Shown in pieces: positions 43,759-53,017 of a stretch of 64,000 nt of DNA (position 1 is its first letter; every line of letters starts with the position of its first letter). The stretch is taken from NCBI RefSeq assembly GCF_024586915.1, contig NZ_JANBVS010000003.1, forward strand, positions 310,001 through 374,000. Direction: 5' to 3'. Made by a program: the position numbers and the translations under genes. The stretch is from Bradyrhizobium sp. SRS-191. GTDB taxonomy: Bacteria; Pseudomonadota; Alphaproteobacteria; Rhizobiales; Xanthobacteraceae. The notes under the pieces were generated by a model, which was not told where the DNA came from, made no database searches, and was given only the letters and a program-made list of their open reading frames with translations.

Positions 43759-44166
43759 ATGGCAGATGCCGATCTTGATGCCGTGATCCGGCAACTGGCC
43801 AAGCAGCAGAACAAGACCATCCTGGCGGCAGCCAAGAAGCGGAAGGACCGCTTCAACGGCCTCGCCATGAAGGCCAAGGACAAGGACGCCAAGGAGCGGT
43901 TCAAGATGCTGGCCCGCGAGGCGGTCGAGCAGGCCAATGCGGCTGCGCGCAGGCTGCTGATCTCCGCCGACAACGTCGCCGACAGCTACGCCCGCGCGAT
44001 GCGACAGGCGGCCGCGGCGGAGTTGCCGAAGACGGCCGAGAAAAAGGCGGACAAGCCGGCCGACGCTGCGGCGGCCAAGCCCTCGACTGGCAAGGCCGGC
44101 AGCAAGGCGGCCAAGAAGGCGCCCGCCAAGGCCGCGGCGAAGAAGGCCGTCAAGGCGAAGGCCTGA
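43759..44166 (+). CDS. Basic protein with histone H1-like Lys/Ala-rich tail
   Basis: A 135-residue protein. The first 90 residues form charged helices (QQNKTILAAAKKRKDRFNGL). The last 45 are a Lys/Ala/Pro-rich tail (KKAPAKAAAKKAVKAKA) like that of bacterial histone H1-like proteins, which bind nucleic acid. GGGGAC lies about six bases before the ATG at 43759. No enzymatic motif. It may be nucleoid-associated, but the body is not a known DNA-binding fold. Confidence 0.7.
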   Translation: MADADLDAVIRQLAKQQNKTILAAAKKRKDRFNGLAMKAKDKDAKERFKMLAREAVEQANAAARRLLISADNVADSYARAMRQAAAAELPKTAEKKADKPADAAAAKPSTGKAGSKAAKKAPAKAAAKKAVKAKA

Positions 44167-44346
44167 GCCGGGCGTCGCGCGCAGGCCGGACACCGGCCGG
44201 CCGTCGAAGATCGCAACGTTCCGCGCGACCGCCGCTGAAGACGCTCGCGATCGCGCAGGCGTTGCGTCCCTAAAATTTTGCCATCCCTAGCAACCATCGC
44301 CGCGGCCCCGACTTGCTCCGAGAGTCTTTTCGACGCGGAGATGGGA

Positions 44347-45522
44347 ATGAAGGCGCTGGTCTGGCATGGCAAAGAGGACATCCGCTGCGACACGGTCAGC
44401 GATCCCGAGATCGAGCACGCGCGCGACGCGATCATCAAGGTGACGAGCTGCGCGATCTGCGGTTCTGATCTCCACCTGTTCCACAACTACATCCCCGCGA
44501 TGATGCCCGGCGACATCATGGGCCACGAGACCATGGGCGAGGTCGTCGAGGTCGGCTCTGGCGTGAACGGCAAGCTCAAGAAGGGCGACCGCATTGTCGT
44601 GCCCTTCACGATCATCTGCGGCGAATGCGACCAGTGCAAGCGCGGCAATTTCTCGGTCTGCGAGACCACCAACCGCAACAAGCATATGGCCGAGAAGGTG
44701 TTCGGCCACACCACCGCCGGCCTGTTCGGCTACACCCATCTGACCGGCGGCTATCCCGGCGGCCAGGCTGAATATCTGCGCGTGCCCTACGCGGATGCGA
44801 CGCATATCAAGGTGCCCGACGGAATGAGCGACGAGCAGGCGCTGTTCCTCAGCGACATCTTCCCGACCGGCTGGCAGGCGGCCGCGCAATGCGACATCGA
44901 GCCTGACGATACGGTCGCGGTGTGGGGCTGCGGCCCGGTCGGCCAGATGGCGATCCGCAGCGCCATCCTGCTTGGCGCGAAACAAGTGATCGCCATCGAC
45001 CGCATTCCGGAGCGGCTGGCGATGGCCGAGGCCGGCGGTGCCATCACCATCGATTTCGACAAGGAAAGCGTGGTCTCCAGGCTCAACGAGCTGACCGACA
45101 ACAAGGGCCCGGAGAAGTGCATCGACTGCGTCGGCTTCGAGAGCCATATCAGCATGGCGCAGCCGGACAGCGTGCTCGATCGCGCCAAGCAGATGTTCAT
45201 GCTCGAGAACGACCGGCCGCACGTGCTGCGCGAGATCATCTATGTCTGCCGGCCCGGCGGCATCGTCTCGATCCCCGGCGTCTATAGCGGCTTGTCCGAC
45301 ATGGTGCCGATGGGCGCGCTGATGAACAAGGGGCTGACGATCCGGACCGGCCAGACCCACGTCAACCGGTGGACCGACGAACTCAAGCAGCGCATCGAGG
45401 ACGGCCAGATCGACCCGTCCTTCGTCATCACCCACACCGTGCCGCTTGCGCAGGGCCCTGAGATGTATCGCGCGTTCCGCGACAAGCAGGACAGCTGCGT
45501 CAAGGTCGTGTTGAAGCCATAA
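44347..45522 (+). CDS. Zinc-dependent alcohol dehydrogenase (formaldehyde dehydrogenase-like)
   Basis: A 391-residue medium-chain dehydrogenase. Catalytic zinc ligands appear in [13 protein letters not shown] and GHETMGE; the structural zinc site is [15 protein letters not shown]; the NAD-binding loop is [11 protein letters not shown]. The long form with an extended C-terminal half matches glutathione-independent formaldehyde dehydrogenase-like enzymes. GGAG sits six bases before the ATG at 44347; an ATG at 44341 would overlap it. It forms a two-gene unit with the membrane protein 13 bases downstream. Substrate uncertain. Confidence 0.9.
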   Translation: MKALVWHGKEDIRCDTVSDPEIEHARDAIIKVTSCAICGSDLHLFHNYIPAMMPGDIMGHETMGEVVEVGSGVNGKLKKGDRIVVPFTIICGECDQCKRGNFSVCETTNRNKHMAEKVFGHTTAGLFGYTHLTGGYPGGQAEYLRVPYADATHIKVPDGMSDEQALFLSDIFPTGWQAAAQCDIEPDDTVAVWGCGPVGQMAIRSAILLGAKQVIAIDRIPERLAMAEAGGAITIDFDKESVVSRLNELTDNKGPEKCIDCVGFESHISMAQPDSVLDRAKQMFMLENDRPHVLREIIYVCRPGGIVSIPGVYSGLSDMVPMGALMNKGLTIRTGQTHVNRWTDELKQRIEDGQIDPSFVITHTVPLAQGPEMYRAFRDKQDSCVKVVLKP

Positions 45523-45535
45523 GGGATCGTACAGC

Positions 45536-46072
45536 ATGTTTCATTTTTCGAATCTCGTCCGCTCCAAGGGCGATCCCAAGATCATCTCCACCGGCCCAAG
45601 CTCGCTGACATCAGCGGATCGACTGGCCCGCGGCCTCGGCTGGTTCTCGATCGCGCTCGGCACGCTGGAGCTGCTGGCGCCGCATCGGGTGACCAACGCG
45701 CTCGGCATGCATGGCCGCGAGGGACTGGTGCGGACCTATGGCTTGCGCGAACTGTTCGCGGGCGTCATGACGCTGTCGGTGGAGAAGCGGGCCGGCCTGA
45801 TGAGCCGCATGGCCGGCGACGGCCTGGACATGGTGACGCTGGCTGGCGAGCTCAGGCCGAGCAATCCGCGCGCAGGCACCGTGCTAGCGGCGCTGGTCAT
45901 GGTCGGCGGCATCACGGCGTTGGATTATATGTGCGCGCAAGACCTCAAGGCCCAACACGATCCACGGCGCGGCCGCAAGCGGCTGTACACCGATCGCAGC
46001 GGCTTCCCCAAGGGCATCACGGCCGCCAAGGGGGCGGCGCTGCCGAAGCCGACGAGGACGGCCGCGACCTAG
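45536..46072 (+). CDS. Hypothetical membrane protein paired with the alcohol dehydrogenase
   Basis: A 178-residue protein of no firm family. It has hydrophobic segments around 36-50 (GLGWFSIALGTLELLAP) and 118-134 (VLAALVMVGGITALDYM), with the Arg-rich C terminus (PRRGRKRLY) probably cytoplasmic. It resembles small proteins that accompany zinc alcohol dehydrogenases in rhizobia, sometimes fused to a cyclase/dehydrase domain that is missing here. Start at 45536, 13 bases after the dehydrogenase stop, suggests co-transcription. Function unknown. Confidence 0.7.
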   Translation: MFHFSNLVRSKGDPKIISTGPSSLTSADRLARGLGWFSIALGTLELLAPHRVTNALGMHGREGLVRTYGLRELFAGVMTLSVEKRAGLMSRMAGDGLDMVTLAGELRPSNPRAGTVLAALVMVGGITALDYMCAQDLKAQHDPRRGRKRLYTDRSGFPKGITAAKGAALPKPTRTAAT

Positions 46073-46094
46073 AAGCCGAGACCTAGAAGCCGAG
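46067..46094. repeat. 14-bp tandem duplication at a stop codon
   Basis: ACCTAGAAGCCGAG occurs twice in a row (46067-46080, 46081-46094). The TAG stop of the preceding gene (46070-46072) lies in the first copy. It looks like a slippage duplication. Confidence 0.6.
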
Positions 46095-46105
46095 CAGGAC
46101 GCGAG

Positions 46106-46987
46106 CTACGGCTTCAGCGTCACGGTGAACAAGCGGAAGCCTGCGATCTTCGGGAAGGCCTCCGCGGCCTCAGGCGAGGCCAGCGCCACGACGGCAGCGC
46201 TCACCTCGCCATTGCTGAGGCGCGTGATCGCGGTCGCCTGGCCTTCCAGCAACAGCACCTCCGATGCACCGGCCGCATTCATGGCCGCGGTGATCCTGGC
46301 GTTCGACTTCGCATAGCGCTCGTCGATCGCGATCACCTTGCCGCTGAGATCCGGCACACCGCGGACATTGGGCCGCGCCAGCAGCACGGCGACGAGATGT
46401 TTGTCGGCAGGCCCTTCGGGGACACGCAGCGCCGTCATGCGCTCGGCGAGTTCGGCCGCCACCGTGACCGCTGCCACCATGACCTCGGTCTGGACCTTGC
46501 CCGCATTCGGCGCGGCCTCCTTGGCGGGGGCCGGCGTACTGATCACGGGCGGGGGCGCGCCATCGGCGGGCGGAAGCGGATCGGGGCGCGACGTCCGCGC
46601 CTGGGTGTCGGCCGGCGTCGGCGTCGATTTAGGCGTCGGCTTGGTGTCCTGCTTGGACTCGGGCTTGGACTCGAGCTTGGGCCCGGGCGTGGCCTGGAGC
46701 TTGGGCTTGGCCTCGGCTGCCGCGACCTGAGACGCAGCCCGGCGCTTGGCGGCGCGCGCATGCTTGCGCTGCAGGGCCGCGCGGCGCGCCACGCTTGCTG
46801 GAGATTTGCGGCTCGCCTTGGCCGGCTCCGCGGACGGCGCCGGCTGGATGACGACCGGATGATCGGTGCAGCCCTCGCCGCTGAGATCCACACAGGGCGA
46901 GGCGAGTTGCGGCGGCGCCGGATGGCTGCAGCCCGCCAGTGTGAAGGCTGATATGACGGCCAACGCGCCAAAACAAAGCGCTCTCAC
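46106..46987 (-). CDS. Lipoprotein with Pro/Lys-rich linker and TAXI-like domain
   Basis: A 293-residue envelope lipoprotein. The signal ends in the lipobox LAGC at about 17-20. Residues about 50-155 are a low-complexity linker rich in Pro, Lys, Ala and Ser, perhaps spanning the periplasm. The C-terminal 130 residues (PDLSGKVIAIDERYA; LLEGQATAITRLSNGEVSAA) look like one lobe of a TAXI/TRAP-type solute-binding protein. No TRAP permease is nearby. I infer an envelope ligand-sensing or scaffold role; this is speculative. Confidence 0.65.
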   Translation of the reverse strand: MRALCFGALAVISAFTLAGCSHPAPPQLASPCVDLSGEGCTDHPVVIQPAPSAEPAKASRKSPASVARRAALQRKHARAAKRRAASQVAAAEAKPKLQATPGPKLESKPESKQDTKPTPKSTPTPADTQARTSRPDPLPPADGAPPPVISTPAPAKEAAPNAGKVQTEVMVAAVTVAAELAERMTALRVPEGPADKHLVAVLLARPNVRGVPDLSGKVIAIDERYAKSNARITAAMNAAGASEVLLLEGQATAITRLSNGEVSAAVVALASPEAAEAFPKIAGFRLFTVTLKP

Positions 46988-47317
46988 TTTTCCGCTCCTG
47001 ACGACTTCCCCGCGCGCAGGATGCGCGTCTGTCTTGCCTGCTATCTCACCCGTGATGCGTTAAACTCCGGCTTATTCGCCGGCCGCGAGCAGGCATGTCA
47101 GTGTGGCGTGGTTAATGTCCCGCGCATGAATCGGCCATTCCTGCCGGCGCGACGGCATCTCGCCCGAGGCGCAGCGCAACTGATAAGAAAGGACGAGACA
47201 TGCCGGCCCTTTCAGGTAGTAATGTCGTGGTCATCATGAGTCAGCGCCAAGGGGCACTGCACATGGGACCATGAACACGCCAAAAGGCGTGTTCATGGAA
47301 AGGTCGGGGGACATGCT
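46988..47317. other. Intergenic promoter region between divergent genes
   Basis: 330 bases between the lipoprotein and the secreted-protein gene. An open frame at 47021-47239 has no ribosome binding site or family resemblance. The only clear structure is the perfect hairpin at 47269-47298. Confidence 0.5.
47269..47298 (+). promoter_or_regulatory. Perfect 13-bp hairpin in a 5' leader
   Basis: CCATGAACACGCC (47269-47281) pairs perfectly with GGCGTGTTCATGG (47286-47298) around an AAAA loop. It ends 19 bases before the start codon at 47318, leaving the GGGGGA ribosome site just outside the stem. It could act as an attenuator, mRNA stabiliser or operator. Confidence 0.6.
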
Positions 47318-47806
47318 ATGAGATCGTTCCGTCGCGTCTGCGCCGCAGGGCTGACGCTCGGCCTGCTCGCAGGGCTGGGCCCGGCGCGCGGCGACACCAT
47401 CGCCCGCTACGACTGCACGATCGTCGGCACGATGGGGCTCGAGCCGATCGGCGATCGCCCCGGCCACATGCTGGTCAGCTTCCAATATTCCTGCGTCGGC
47501 ATCGACGGCCTGATGAAGGGCGCGACCTACACGGCCAATGTCGCCTCCGAATGGGAAAACCAGAAGGGCACGTATCTGTACGGCGCCGGCATCCATCGCA
47601 GTCCTGACGGTTATGCGGTCGCCGTACTGACCGAAGGCAAGGGCTCCGTGCAGATGAAGGACGGCACGCCCGCCATCTCCGAGGCCGCCGGCAAGGTCGT
47701 CTTCAGGCTGGCATCCGGCCGCTTCGCGGCCCTGGCCGGCCGCACGGTGAATTTCACCGCCCGGCTGGTCGGGCCCGGACACCTGGTCTACGAGCTAACC
47801 GATTGA
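47318..47806 (+). CDS. Hypothetical secreted protein
   Basis: A 162-residue protein with a Sec signal peptide (RVCAAGLTLGLLAGLGPARG, cleaved near residue 25). The mature part is predicted beta-rich, with two cysteines in YDCTIVG and QYSCVGI that may form a disulfide. I do not recognise the family. GGGGGA about eight bases before the ATG supports the start. The leader holds a strong hairpin. Pgm follows on the same strand after 150 bases. Confidence 0.7.
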   Translation: MRSFRRVCAAGLTLGLLAGLGPARGDTIARYDCTIVGTMGLEPIGDRPGHMLVSFQYSCVGIDGLMKGATYTANVASEWENQKGTYLYGAGIHRSPDGYAVAVLTEGKGSVQMKDGTPAISEAAGKVVFRLASGRFAALAGRTVNFTARLVGPGHLVYELTD

Positions 47807-47958
47807 GAGCCCGGCGGCGGCCCGGATTTCCGTTGATCGGATCACCGCCCGCCGCCATGTTGGTCGGCATGCCGGTTGCGACGGTCCTCGTCCCTGCCCT
47901 CGTGGGGGCGGAACGATCCGCCGCCGCCGATGTTTCTCGAACTTGCGAAGGATGCTCC

Positions 47959-49599
47959 ATGGCCAAGACAGACCCCGCTGCCGGCAAGCCGATCGCCAAC
48001 GCCGCGCTCGCCAACATTCCGCGGCTGATCACGGCCTATTATGCGCTGAAGCCCGACCCGCACGAGCCGACCCAGCGCGTCGCCTTCGGCACGTCGGGCC
48101 ATCGCGGCTCATCGCTGAAGACCGGCTTCAACGAGAACCACATTCTGGCCACGACGCAGGCGCTGTGCGACTACCGGCGACAGCAGGGCCTCGATGGTCC
48201 GCTGTTTGTCGGCATCGACACCCATGCGCTGGCCGAGCCCGCGCTTGCCAGCGCGCTGGAGGTGTTCGGCGCCAATGGCGTCGAGGTGATGGTCGACAGA
48301 GACGGCGGCTACACGCCGACGCCGGTGATCTCGCATGCCATCATCTCCTACAACAAGGGCCGCACGGCCCATCTTGCCGACGGCGTCGTCATTACACCGT
48401 CACATAACCCGCCGGAGGATGGCGGCTACAAATATAATCCGCCGCATGGCGGCCCCGCCGATACCGACGCCACGGGTGAGATCGAGCGGCAGGCCAATGT
48501 CTATCTCGCCAACGATCTCGATGGCGTCTCGCGCATCAGCTACGCCAAGGCCAAGCAGCGCGGCTCGGTGCACGCTTACGACTACATCACGCCCTATGTC
48601 GCCGATCTTGCCAACACCGTCGATCTCGACGCGGTGAAATCCGCCGGCATCAAGATCGGCATCGATCCGCTCGGCGGCGCGGCGATCGCCTATTGGGCGC
48701 CGATCATCGAGCGCTACGGCCTCAACGCCACCATCGTCAATGAGATCGTCGATCCGACCTTCCGCTTCATGACCGCGGACTGGGACGGCAAGATCCGCAT
48801 GGACTGCTCCTCGCCCTACGCGATGGCGAGCCTGATCGCGATGCGCGAGCGCTTCGACGTCGCCTTTGCCAACGACACCGACGCCGACCGCCATGGGATC
48901 GTGACGCGCTCGGGCGGGCTGATGAATCCGAACCATTACCTGGCGACGGCGATCTCCTACCTGTTCGCGCATCGGCCCGACTGGCGCAGCGATGCGGCGA
49001 TCGGAAAGACGATCGTGTCGAGTTCGCTGATCGATCGCGTCGCGAACAAGCTCGGCCGCAAGCTGGTCGAGACGCCCGTCGGCTTCAAATGGTTCGTCGC
49101 AGGCCTCGGCTCCGGCAGCTTCGGCTTCGCCGGCGAGGAGAGCGCCGGCGCCTCGTTCCTCAAGCGCGACGGCACGGTGTGGACCACCGACAAGGACGGT
49201 CTCATCCTCGGCCTGCTCGCCGCCGAGATCATGGCCAAGCGCGGCCGCGATCCGAGCGAGCTCTACAAGGAGCTGACCTCGGAGCTCGGCGCGCCCGTCT
49301 ATGAGCGCATCGACGTCCCGGCCTCGCCGCCGCAGAAGGCGGCGCTGAAGGCGCTGACGCCGGAGAAGCTTGACCTCAAGGAACTCGCCGGCGATCCCGT
49401 CCGCGTCGTGCACACCAAGGCGCCCGGCAACGGCCAGTCCTTCGGCGGCATCAAGGTCGAGACCGAGTACGGTTGGTTCGCCGCCCGCCCCTCCGGCACC
49501 GAGGACGTCAACAAGCTCTACGCCGAGAGCTTCCGCGATGCCGAGCATCTCAAGCGCATCCAGAGCGAGGCGCAGGCGGCGCTGGCGAAGGTCGCATAA
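47959..49599 (+). CDS. pgm: Phosphoglucomutase (alpha-D-glucose phosphate-specific)
   Basis: Interconverts glucose 1-phosphate and glucose 6-phosphate, feeding UDP-glucose for glucans and polysaccharides. The 546 residues equal E. coli Pgm. The phosphoserine loop is TPSHNPPEDGG (about residue 148), the metal loop is DTDADRHG, the sugar loop GEESAG and the phosphate-binding loop RPSGTED. GAAGGA lies seven bases before the ATG at 47959; longer in-frame starts would add an unconserved N terminus. Confidence 0.96.
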   Translation: MAKTDPAAGKPIANAALANIPRLITAYYALKPDPHEPTQRVAFGTSGHRGSSLKTGFNENHILATTQALCDYRRQQGLDGPLFVGIDTHALAEPALASALEVFGANGVEVMVDRDGGYTPTPVISHAIISYNKGRTAHLADGVVITPSHNPPEDGGYKYNPPHGGPADTDATGEIERQANVYLANDLDGVSRISYAKAKQRGSVHAYDYITPYVADLANTVDLDAVKSAGIKIGIDPLGGAAIAYWAPIIERYGLNATIVNEIVDPTFRFMTADWDGKIRMDCSSPYAMASLIAMRERFDVAFANDTDADRHGIVTRSGGLMNPNHYLATAISYLFAHRPDWRSDAAIGKTIVSSSLIDRVANKLGRKLVETPVGFKWFVAGLGSGSFGFAGEESAGASFLKRDGTVWTTDKDGLILGLLAAEIMAKRGRDPSELYKELTSELGAPVYERIDVPASPPQKAALKALTPEKLDLKELAGDPVRVVHTKAPGNGQSFGGIKVETEYGWFAARPSGTEDVNKLYAESFRDAEHLKRIQSEAQAALAKVA

Positions 49600-49666
49600 C
49601 AAGCGATCCCGCAAGTTCGAAGCGTGTGTGACGACATGCACATACGCTTCGGCCGCTCTGGAGCAT

Positions 49667-49711
49667 GGTCCCCGTCACAGGCTGCATCGGGCAGCCCGGA
49701 TGACAGGGACC
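49667..49711. repeat. Palindromic element after pgm
   Basis: GGTCCC (49667-49672) mirrors GGGACC (49706-49711), with GTCA/TGAC and GGCTGC/GCAGCC paired inside. This imperfect 45-base hairpin lies between pgm and the small secreted-protein gene and overlaps the latter's ribosome binding site. Confidence 0.6.
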
Positions 49712-49717
49712 AACAAC

Positions 49718-49966
49718 ATGAACCGTCAGATTGCGCTGTTCGCCACCGCCGCCACCCTTTCGATCGGCCTGCTGGCGGGCGCGACGGCGCCGTCGGCTGC
49801 GCTCGATCTCAGCTGGGTCAGCAACAAGCCCTATGTGAACTGCCTGACCAATGCGCACAAGGTCGCCATGACCTACCCGCCTGCTCAGCGTGGCTATTGG
49901 GACGACAAGCTCCGTCGCGCCTGCAACCGCGGCTATTATCCGAACCGGCCGGGTGTCCAATATTGA
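49718..49966 (+). CDS. Small secreted hypothetical protein
   Basis: An 82-residue protein with a signal peptide (LFATAATLSIGLLAGATAPS, cleaved near residue 30). The mature part has a Cys pair (NCLTNAH and RACNRGYY) likely to form a disulfide, and an aromatic C terminus. No family recognised. The ATG at 49718 is preceded by GGGA; an ATG at 49700 is also in frame. The leader is inside a palindromic element. Confidence 0.65.
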   Translation: MNRQIALFATAATLSIGLLAGATAPSAALDLSWVSNKPYVNCLTNAHKVAMTYPPAQRGYWDDKLRRACNRGYYPNRPGVQY

Positions 49967-50160
49967 TCGTCGCATGGTGATACGCCACGCCCTTGCGCCG
50001 GTCGGAACCGACCGGCCGCACGGCACGGGACTCGCGGGCCCTGCAATCGTCAGGACCCTTGCGGGTCCGCATCCGCAAGGCCGGCGCGCCGTTTCCCTTT
50101 TTGCCGCAGTTCGGATATCGATGGAGCCACAAGGGATTAGACAGCCATCGGTGAGACCGG

Positions 50161-51480
50161 ATGCGAAGCTCTTCGACTGCCTTGCGCGTCACCTTCAGCG
50201 CGCTCGCAACCTCCTTCATGCTGACTGCGAGCGCGTCCGCGCAAATGGCGCCGGAAGCGGCCGCGCCGCGCCCCAGGCCGGCGCCGTCGATGCGCGCCGC
50301 GTCCTGCCATAACGGCCAGAGTTTTGATCGCTTTCTCACCGAACTGAAGCAGCGCGCCGTCGCTGAGGGCGTGTCGCAGCGCGCGATCGCGTCCGCTTCG
50401 CCCTCCCTCACCTATGACCAGGGCATCGTCAACCGCGACCGCGGCCAGCGCGTGTTCGGCCAGTTGTTCACCGAGTTCGCCGGCCGCATGGCGGCCGCGT
50501 ATCGAATGCAGAACGGCCAGCAGCACATCAGGATGCATGCAGCCGCGTTCGCGCGCGCCGAGAAGGAGTATGGCGTGCCGCCGGCGGTCATCGCCGCCTT
50601 CTGGGGATTGGAGAGCGACTTCGGCTCCAACATGGGCAATCTGCCGGTGCTGCCGTCGCTGGTATCGCTGGCCTATGACTGCCGCCGCAGCGAGCGTTTC
50701 CAGAACGAGACCATCGCCGCGCTGAAAGTGATCGACCGCGGCGACCTCACGCCATCAGAGATGATCGGCTCCTGGGCCGGCGAGCTCGGCCAGACCCAGT
50801 TCCTGCCGACGCATTACGTCACCTACGCCGTCGACTATGATGGCGACGGCCGCCGCGACCTGCTGCGCAGTGCGCCCGACGTGATCGGCTCGACCGCGAA
50901 CTACATCGCGACCGGCCTGAAATGGCGGCGCGGCGAGCCGTGGCTGGAAGAGATCCGCGTGCCTCAGACCTTCCCCTGGGATCAGGCCGATCTCACCGTG
51001 AAGGCAGCGCGGAGCAAATGGGCCGGCTTGGGGGTGACCTATGCCGACGGACGGCCGCTGCCCAATGATGCGCTGGAGGCCTCGGTGCTGCTGCCGATGG
51101 GACGCAACGGCCCGGCGTTCCTGGCCTACGCCAATTTCGCCGCCTATACCGAGTGGAACAACTCGCTAATCTATTCGACCACCGCGGCCTATCTCGCCAC
51201 CCGCATCGCCGGCGCCGCGCCGATGCGCAAAGCCAGCGGGCCCGTGGCGCAGCTGCCGTTCAACGAGATCAAGGAGCTGCAGCAACTGCTGGTGAAGGCC
51301 GGCTTCGACGTCGGCAAGGTCGACGGCGTGCTCGGCCAGCAGAGCCGCATCGCGGTCAAGACGATGCAGCAGCGGCTGGGGCTACCGGCGGACTCCTGGC
51401 CGACGGCCGAACTGCTGGCGCGGATGCGCGGCGGCACGCCGCGGGCTGCCGCACCCGCACCGGCCACGGCGTCGCGCTGA
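50161..51480 (+). CDS. Lytic murein transglycosylase (MltB type) with peptidoglycan-binding domain
   Basis: A 439-residue periplasmic enzyme that cleaves the glycan strand with formation of 1,6-anhydro-muropeptides. A signal peptide ends around SASAQ (residue 28). The SLT domain has the catalytic Glu in AAFWGLESDFGSNMG and the WAGELGQTQFLPTHY signature. A peptidoglycan-binding module sits at the C terminus (ELQQLLVKAGFDVGKVDGVL). Family identity is firm. Confidence 0.93.
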   Translation: MRSSSTALRVTFSALATSFMLTASASAQMAPEAAAPRPRPAPSMRAASCHNGQSFDRFLTELKQRAVAEGVSQRAIASASPSLTYDQGIVNRDRGQRVFGQLFTEFAGRMAAAYRMQNGQQHIRMHAAAFARAEKEYGVPPAVIAAFWGLESDFGSNMGNLPVLPSLVSLAYDCRRSERFQNETIAALKVIDRGDLTPSEMIGSWAGELGQTQFLPTHYVTYAVDYDGDGRRDLLRSAPDVIGSTANYIATGLKWRRGEPWLEEIRVPQTFPWDQADLTVKAARSKWAGLGVTYADGRPLPNDALEASVLLPMGRNGPAFLAYANFAAYTEWNNSLIYSTTAAYLATRIAGAAPMRKASGPVAQLPFNEIKELQQLLVKAGFDVGKVDGVLGQQSRIAVKTMQQRLGLPADSWPTAELLARMRGGTPRAAAPAPATASR

Positions 51481-51506
51481 TCATCAACAGCTGAAGGACC
51501 ATTGCA

Positions 51507-51737
51507 ATGCCTCACGTCATCGTCAAACTCTATCCGGGCAGGACCGAGCAGCAGAAGCAGGCGCTGGCGCAAGCCCTCACCGAAGCGGTGACGCGCACGC
51601 TCAACTCCAGCGAAGACTCCGTCTCGGTGGGCATCGAGGACGTCGGCCCGAACGAATGGACCGCCAAGGTGTACGGGCCCGACATCATCGACAAGGCCGG
51701 CACGATCTACAAGAAGCCCGGCTACGAACCGCAATGA
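51507..51737 (+). CDS. 4-oxalocrotonate tautomerase family protein (PptA-like)
   Basis: A 76-residue tautomerase. Pro2, the catalytic base after removal of Met, is present in MPHVIVKLYPG. The Arg-containing helix TEQQKQALAQALTEAV is typical. The 76-residue length and the C-terminal GYEPQ fit the PptA-like branch rather than xylH. It starts 26 bases after the transglycosylase stop. Substrate unknown. Confidence 0.88.
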   Translation: MPHVIVKLYPGRTEQQKQALAQALTEAVTRTLNSSEDSVSVGIEDVGPNEWTAKVYGPDIIDKAGTIYKKPGYEPQ

Positions 51738-51820
51738 GCTGATGGCGCCATGAACGCGCCGACAGCGTTGGTATTGGCCGCCGCGACGATCGAGCGGGGA
51801 CACGTTCGGAGGATCACCCC

Positions 51821-52588
51821 ATGGCCATCGTCTTCATCACCGGCAGCGCCGAGGGGCTCGGCCGCGCCGCAGCGCAATCGCTGCTCGATCAAGGGCATCG
51901 CGTGGTGTTGCACGTACGGACGGCCGATCGCGCAGCGGCACTCGGTGAACTCGGATCGCGGGCGGCCGGGATCGTCGTCGGCAATCTCAGCAGCGCCGCG
52001 GAGACGCGGCGCATTGCGGACCAGGTCAACGCGATCGGGCGGATGGACGCCATCATCCATAATGCAGGCGTCTATGCACAGCCGGGTCGCGGCGACACCC
52101 CGGAAGGACATGCCACGACGCTCGCCGTCAATACGCTCGCGCCATATATGCTGACCGCGCTGATCGAGCGCCCTGCCCGGCTGGTCTATCTCAGCAGCGG
52201 GCTGCATCGCGGCGGAGAAGGCTCGCTGGCAGATCTCGATTGGACGAAGCGGGACTGGGATTCGGCCAAGGCCTACGCCGAGACCAAGCTGCACGTCGTG
52301 GCGCTGGCGTTTGCACTGGCGCGACGTTGGCCTGAGGTCCTGAGCAATGCCGTCGACCCCGGCTGGGTCCGCACGCGGATGGGCGGAGCAGGCGCCCCTG
52401 TCGACATCGACACTGGGCAGCAGACCCAGGCCTGGCTCGCGGCAAGTGACGATCCCGAGGCCCTGGTCAGTGGACGCTACTGGCATCATCTTCGGCAACA
52501 GGAGCCGGCGCGCGAAGCGACCGATCGAGCGTTCCAGGACGCGCTGGTGGCCCGGCTGGGCGAACTGACCGGCGTTGCCCTGCCCTGA
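51821..52588 (+). CDS. Short-chain dehydrogenase/reductase
   Basis: A 255-residue NAD(P)-dependent oxidoreductase. The cofactor loop is TGSAEGLGRAA near the N terminus, NAG is in IIHNAGVYA, and the catalytic set is the Ser of YLSSGLH with YAETK. The C-terminal half has NAVDPGWVRTRMGG, normal for the family. Substrate cannot be predicted. It may be co-transcribed with the tautomerase 83 bases upstream. Confidence 0.9.
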   Translation: MAIVFITGSAEGLGRAAAQSLLDQGHRVVLHVRTADRAAALGELGSRAAGIVVGNLSSAAETRRIADQVNAIGRMDAIIHNAGVYAQPGRGDTPEGHATTLAVNTLAPYMLTALIERPARLVYLSSGLHRGGEGSLADLDWTKRDWDSAKAYAETKLHVVALAFALARRWPEVLSNAVDPGWVRTRMGGAGAPVDIDTGQQTQAWLAASDDPEALVSGRYWHHLRQQEPAREATDRAFQDALVARLGELTGVALP

Positions 52589-52639
52589 CGGGCGCTCGGA
52601 CGTCACTGAATGATTGCAGACGAGAGGATTGCAGACGAG

Positions 52640-53017
52640 CTATGCCGCTCCGGCGCGGAGACGGGTCGGCCAGCCGACGCGGACCAACGTCTCATCGGGG
52701 TCCGACATGGCGAACTCGTACATTCCCCAGGGCATGTCTTGGGCGATGTGCTGAAACTCGCGCGCGACGGCGTCGACATCCTCGACATAGAGATAAAGCC
52801 CGAAAGGGTTTCTGCCCGGTGTGAGCCATCCCTCCACGGCGTCGGTCAGATGCAGATGACCGCCGTTGGCGTTCGACAGCATGCGATAAGTGTCTGGCTC
52901 ACCCGCAGCAGGCCTCTCGCTGTCCGGGCGCGTGAAGCCCAGCCGATTGTAGAACTGCTCCGAGGCGTCGAGGTCATTGCACGGCAGGATGGCGACCAAG
53001 GATCCGGCAGGCGTCAT
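52640..53017 (-). CDS. VOC-superfamily (glyoxalase/bleomycin resistance-like) protein
   Basis: A 125-residue protein with the vicinal-oxygen-chelate fold: AILPCNDLDASEQFYNRLGF at the start and MYEFAMSDPDETLVRVGWP at the end, matching a bleomycin-resistance-like binding protein. The usual His/Glu metal ligands are only partly evident (HLHL and a late Glu). It may bind and sequester a ligand. Divergent from a TAXI protein by strand but with a gap of 135 bases. Confidence 0.85.
   Translation of the reverse strand: MTPAGSLVAILPCNDLDASEQFYNRLGFTRPDSERPAAGEPDTYRMLSNANGGHLHLTDAVEGWLTPGRNPFGLYLYVEDVDAVAREFQHIAQDMPWGMYEFAMSDPDETLVRVGWPTRLRAGAA

Noticed and set aside
47021..47239. 72-codon frame upstream of the secreted-protein gene
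   Set aside because: No ribosome binding site, no domain and a composition unlike neighbours.
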